From Bacteroidales bacterium (GTDB lineage: Bacteria; Bacteroidota; Bacteroidia; Bacteroidales; UBA1715), in contig JAITUU010000040.1 in the NCBI GenBank assembly GCA_031286165.1, forward strand, positions 1 to 64,000: a DNA stretch of 64,000 nucleotides, read 5' to 3'. Below the pieces are notes generated by a model. It ran no database searches, was not told the DNA's origin, and saw only the letters and a program-made list of their open reading frames with translations. Positions 61,272-64,000 of the stretch are shown here, piece after piece. Both the position numbers and the translations under genes were made by a program. Each line of letters begins with the position of its first letter. Position 1 is the stretch's first letter.

Positions 61272-63179
61272 CTACCCAATTTTCGCCGCGATTGTTTCCC
61301 ACTCAGCCATTGTGTCTTCGAGTTCTTGTTGCAGGTCGGCATGGCGTTTATAGTCTTCCGGCGTGGTATTTCCGGCATTTTCTATAAAATATTCGTTCAT
61401 TTCGTGCAATCGGGTTTCGAGCGTTTGCACTCGTTCTTCCACTTTTGCAAGTGCCGTTTGCAATTTACGCAACTCACGTTCCTGCTCTTTTTTCTGTTCG
61501 TAGGTTTGTTTCTGTTTCGATTGTTCGTTTTTCTGCTCGGCAACTGCGCTTTGTTTGGGTGTTTCAAGCATTTCGGCGTGCAGTTGCTGCAAATACGAAT
61601 GTAAATCGCCAATAATTTCGCGCACTTTTGTTTGCTTCACTTCGTAAATGTGGGTAGTAAGTCCGTCCAAAAAATCGCGGTCGTGCGACACCAATATCAA
61701 CGTGCCGTCATATTTTTGCAACGCTTGTTTGAGTACTGCTTTCGATGCTATATCTAAGTGATTGGTAGGTTCATCGAGTATAAGTAAATTGTAAGGTTCG
61801 AGCATTAATTTCGCCATAGCCAAGCGATTGCGCTCGCCGCCCGAAAGCACTTTTACTTTTTTATCGGCATCTTCGCCGCTAAAATAAAACGCGCCCAAAA
61901 TATCGCGCACTTTGGTGCGGATTTCGCCTACGGCAATGGCATCGAGGGTTTCAAATACGCTGAGATTTTCGTTGAGAATTTCATCTTGATTTTGCGCAAA
62001 ATAGCCCACGCGCACATTGTGCCCCAATTGAATTTCGCCGCTATATGTAGTTTCGCCAAGCACACATTTGATAAATGTAGATTTTCCCTCGCCGTTTTTA
62101 CCCACAAGCGCAATTTTATCGCCGCGTTCTATACTGAAATTCACATCGGCGAGAATAGTTTTGTCGCCGTATTTTTTGGTTAAATTCGTGGTTTTGAGTA
62201 CCACTGAACCGGCTCGCGGCGCAGGCGGAAAAGAAATTTTAAAAGCACCTTCGTCTTTTTTCTCAACTTCCAAGCGTTCTACTTTATCTAATTGTTTTAT
62301 GCGGCTTTGCACCTGCACCGATTTTGTGGCTTTGTAGCGAAATCGTTCAATAAATTTTTCGGTATCGGCTATCATTTTTTGCTGATTTTCGTAGGCAGCC
62401 AACTGTTGCTCGTAGCGTTCTTCTTTGAGCACAAGGTATTCGCTGTATGGCGCAGGGTAGGAAGTGAGTTTATTCAAACTGATTTCAAAAGTTTTTTTAG
62501 TAACGGCATCTAAAAATCGGCGGTCGTGCGAAATCAAAATAATAGCACCTTTGTAATTCACCAAAAATCGTTCGAGCCACTCAATAGACACAATATCCAA
62601 GTGATTGGTAGGTTCATCAAGCAGAAGCACCTGCGGCTGTTTCAAAAGAATTTTTGCAAGTTCTATGCGCATACGCCAGCCGCCGCTAAACTCTGAAGTA
62701 GGGCGATTGAAATCTGAGCGCGAAAATCCAAGACCCGTGAGCATTTGCTCAATTTCACCGTCAATGGAACTTTCATTGTGCAAGTGCAAATAATCGGAAA
62801 TTTCGCTCATGCGGTGAATGAGATTCATATACGAATCACTCTCATAATCAGTTCGTTCCGACAATTCATTCTGCAAACGTTCCAATTCTTTGCTGCGAGC
62901 ATTTATGTCATCGAAGGCAGAACGCGCTTCGTCTATCACGGTTTTGCCATCGGTAATTTTCATTTGCTGCGGCAAATAACCAATTTTGCAGTGTTCGGGC
63001 ACTATTACCGTACCTTCGGAAGGCTCATCGGCAGCGGCAATAATTTTAAGCAGTGTAGATTTTCCGGCACCATTGCGCCCCACAAGTCCTATGGTATCGC
63101 GCTCGGTAATGAGCACCGAAATATGTTCAAATAACGTATAGCCGCCAAATCGCACGGCAAGATTGGAGAGAGAAATCAT
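61272..63179 (-). CDS. ABC-F family ATPase (translation factor type)
   Basis: 635 residues, no membrane helices. Two ABC domains: Walker A GLVGRNGAGKST (about 32-43) with signature FSGGW, and Walker A LVGKNGEGKST (about 350) with signature LSGGERNR; both have LLLDEPTNHLD-type Walker B. The linker between them and a C-terminal coiled coil (about 540-635, Glu/Lys/Gln-rich) match the Uup/YdiF-type ABC-F subgroup. ABC-F proteins bind the ribosomal E site and help stalled ribosomes or act in antibiotic protection. There is no specific resistance mark. Confidence 0.92.
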   Translation of the reverse strand: MISLSNLAVRFGGYTLFEHISVLITERDTIGLVGRNGAGKSTLLKIIAAADEPSEGTVIVPEHCKIGYLPQQMKITDGKTVIDEARSAFDDINARSKELERLQNELSERTDYESDSYMNLIHRMSEISDYLHLHNESSIDGEIEQMLTGLGFSRSDFNRPTSEFSGGWRMRIELAKILLKQPQVLLLDEPTNHLDIVSIEWLERFLVNYKGAIILISHDRRFLDAVTKKTFEISLNKLTSYPAPYSEYLVLKEERYEQQLAAYENQQKMIADTEKFIERFRYKATKSVQVQSRIKQLDKVERLEVEKKDEGAFKISFPPAPRAGSVVLKTTNLTKKYGDKTILADVNFSIERGDKIALVGKNGEGKSTFIKCVLGETTYSGEIQLGHNVRVGYFAQNQDEILNENLSVFETLDAIAVGEIRTKVRDILGAFYFSGEDADKKVKVLSGGERNRLAMAKLMLEPYNLLILDEPTNHLDIASKAVLKQALQKYDGTLILVSHDRDFLDGLTTHIYEVKQTKVREIIGDLHSYLQQLHAEMLETPKQSAVAEQKNEQSKQKQTYEQKKEQERELRKLQTALAKVEERVQTLETRLHEMNEYFIENAGNTTPEDYKRHADLQQELEDTMAEWETIAAKIG

Positions 63180-63201
63180 AATTCAAAAATTATTTGCGGC
63201 G

Positions 63202-63209
63202 CAAAAGTA
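63202..63209 (-). promoter_or_regulatory. -7 box TACTTTTG of the ABC-F gene
   Basis: A TAnnTTTG box 23 bp before the ABC-F ATG, with no heptad array here. Confidence 0.6.
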
Positions 63210-63220
63210 GCACTTTTTAC

Positions 63221-63256
63221 ACAAAAAACACGAGGCACTTTATGAAAATGCCTCGT
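63221..63256 (-). terminator. Intrinsic terminator after the small secreted-protein gene
   Basis: An 8-bp stem ACGAGGCA/TGCCTCGT followed by GTTTTTTG on the minus strand. Confidence 0.85.
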
Positions 63257-63287
63257 TCAATTATTGTAAATATGTTCACACTGCTGC

Positions 63288-63554
63288 TTAGCGCACGTGA
63301 GTAATGCGGCGGTGGCGGCGGCGTTTTTTGTTTTGTTTCGGTGGTTTTTCGCCGGTTACTGCGGTAAAAACAGCGAAATCTGCCATTGAACTTTGTTGAA
63401 TTTTTTCGTTTTCGGCAGCAATAGCAGCATTTTCTGCGGCTATTTTCACGTCCATTACTGTGTGGGCTTGCATTACTGCGGGAAAACAAATACACGCACA
63501 AGCGATAGCCGCATTGCGCAATACACGTTTTGTGTTACATTGAGTTGTTTTCAT
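63288..63554 (-). CDS. Small secreted protein, basic C-terminus, unknown
   Basis: 88 residues. The hydrophobic core AIACACICFPAVMQAH looks like a signal peptide with cleavage after MQA. The mature part is Ala/Glu-rich (AAENAAIAAENEKIQQ), then has the basic tail KKRRRHRRITHVR. It has its own terminator at 63221 and sits between anmK and the ABC-F gene. No family recognised. A real gene is likely, given the signal peptide and the terminator. Confidence 0.6.
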   Translation of the reverse strand: MKTTQCNTKRVLRNAAIACACICFPAVMQAHTVMDVKIAAENAAIAAENEKIQQSSMADFAVFTAVTGEKPPKQNKKRRRHRRITHVR

Positions 63555-63677
63555 TCTTCCTGTTTTTTTATTTTTCCTACAATTGTGTTCTTGTTAGCAA
63601 ACGCTAAATTAAAACTTTAATTGTTTTATTGTACTAAAAATCAAGTTTTTTTTCACAAAATACGTTTTTTTACTCAG

Positions 63678-64000
63678 TTACACTTCCCAAATCACAGCAC
63701 CGCACACATTTTTGCGTGCACCGGTAACTGAGGCAAGGCAATTTTCTTTACCCTGCACGCGCAAAAATCCCAAATAAGCGAATATCAATGCTTCTTTGAA
63801 ATGCACAATTTCTGGTGTGGGAATAAGCAACTGCGACTGCGTGTAGTGCGCTATGCGCTCCATAAGAAAGGAATTGCACACGCCGCCGCCGGTGCAGAGT
63901 GTTTTCGTGGTTTTTCCCTGCAAAGTGTTCCCTATTTCTTGTGCGCAGTGTTCATAATAGGTACGCATCACATCAAAATCCGAGAGATTGTGCGCATGCA
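63678..64000 (-). CDS. anmK: Anhydro-N-acetylmuramic acid kinase, C-terminal part (runs off right edge)
   Basis: The frame is open to the right edge; about 107 residues are visible. CTGGGVCNSFLMERI and FKEALIFAYLGFLRVQGKENC with SVTGARKN are the characteristic C-terminal AnmK blocks. The enzyme phosphorylates anhMurNAc from recycled peptidoglycan while opening the anhydro ring. The GTG at 63971 is internal, since coding sequence continues upstream of it. The catalytic N-terminal half lies outside the window. Confidence 0.92.
   Translation of the reverse strand, partial: HAHNLSDFDVMRTYYEHCAQEIGNTLQGKTTKTLCTGGGVCNSFLMERIAHYTQSQLLIPTPEIVHFKEALIFAYLGFLRVQGKENCLASVTGARKNVCGAVIWEV

Noticed and set aside
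1..64000. tRNA genes, prophage or insertion sequences
   Set aside because: No T-loop-like GTTCGA motifs in gene gaps, no transposase, integrase or structural phage genes, and no matching terminal repeats were found by eye.

Overview
The window comes from the chromosome of a Bacteroidota bacterium. It carries sprA (the outer-membrane channel of the type IX secretion system), at least two secreted proteins with type IX C-terminal sorting domains, a SusC/SusD outer-membrane import pair, a Bacteroidetes-type porin, the ftsX-DUF3098-uppP-truB-queA gene order typical of the phylum, and many promoters with the Bacteroidetes -7 box TAnnTTTG. The GH8 and GH9 glycanases suggest a fibre-degrading lifestyle. 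No rRNA, tRNA, phage, transposase or CRISPR array was seen.

Layout. 1-4278 (-) is a GH8 glycanase cut by the left edge. 4499-8623 (+) is an SGNH-SGNH-MBOAT O-acylation operon. 8693-20848 (-) holds a GH9 cellulase, a porin, sprA and ruvA. 22k-33k (-) is an amino-acid/peptide locus: an attenuator-like leader, a PstS-like binding protein, SusC, SusD, a cyanophycinase-like S51 peptidase, an M14 carboxypeptidase, threonine synthase, a 54-codon small ORF and a dicarboxylate/amino-acid symporter. 33.4-38.6k (+) has pyk, a tryptophanase-family lyase and aspS. 38.6-45.6k is accessory: two toxin-antitoxin-like pairs, a large type IX cargo with internal repeats, radC and a FISUMP lipoprotein. 45.6-52k (-) holds pyrH, tsf, rpsB, rpsI, rplM, a truncated leuS and ubiA. 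52-53.8k (+) is a structured RNA candidate and an AT-rich gene pair including a phospholipase D-like protein. 54-60.2k (+) is glyS, ftsX, DUF3098, uppP, truB, queA and a HEAT-like gene. 60.3k to the right edge (-) has an rRNA-type methyltransferase, an ABC-F ATPase, a small secreted protein and the end of anmK.

Observations that stand out. (1) A 32-codon leader ORF with four consecutive Cys codons sits before an intrinsic terminator. An 8-nt segment at its stop codon can pair with the terminator's 5' arm, as in a classical attenuator, suggesting sulfur-amino-acid control of the SusCD locus. (2) leuS stops after residue 552, with no KMSKS or anticodon-binding region. Its stop codon lies at the edge of a 7-bp repeat array that adjoins a dispersed inverted repeat. 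(3) Intergenic regions are full of exact or drifting 7-bp (once 8-bp) tandem repeats. At seven promoters the array ends 9-10 bp before the -7 box through a spacer of the form AATTnnnnnG. (4) A rod-like RNA candidate lies at 52074-52315 and a nested-stem leader precedes rpsB.

Family calls are by eye from motifs and synteny. No database search was possible.
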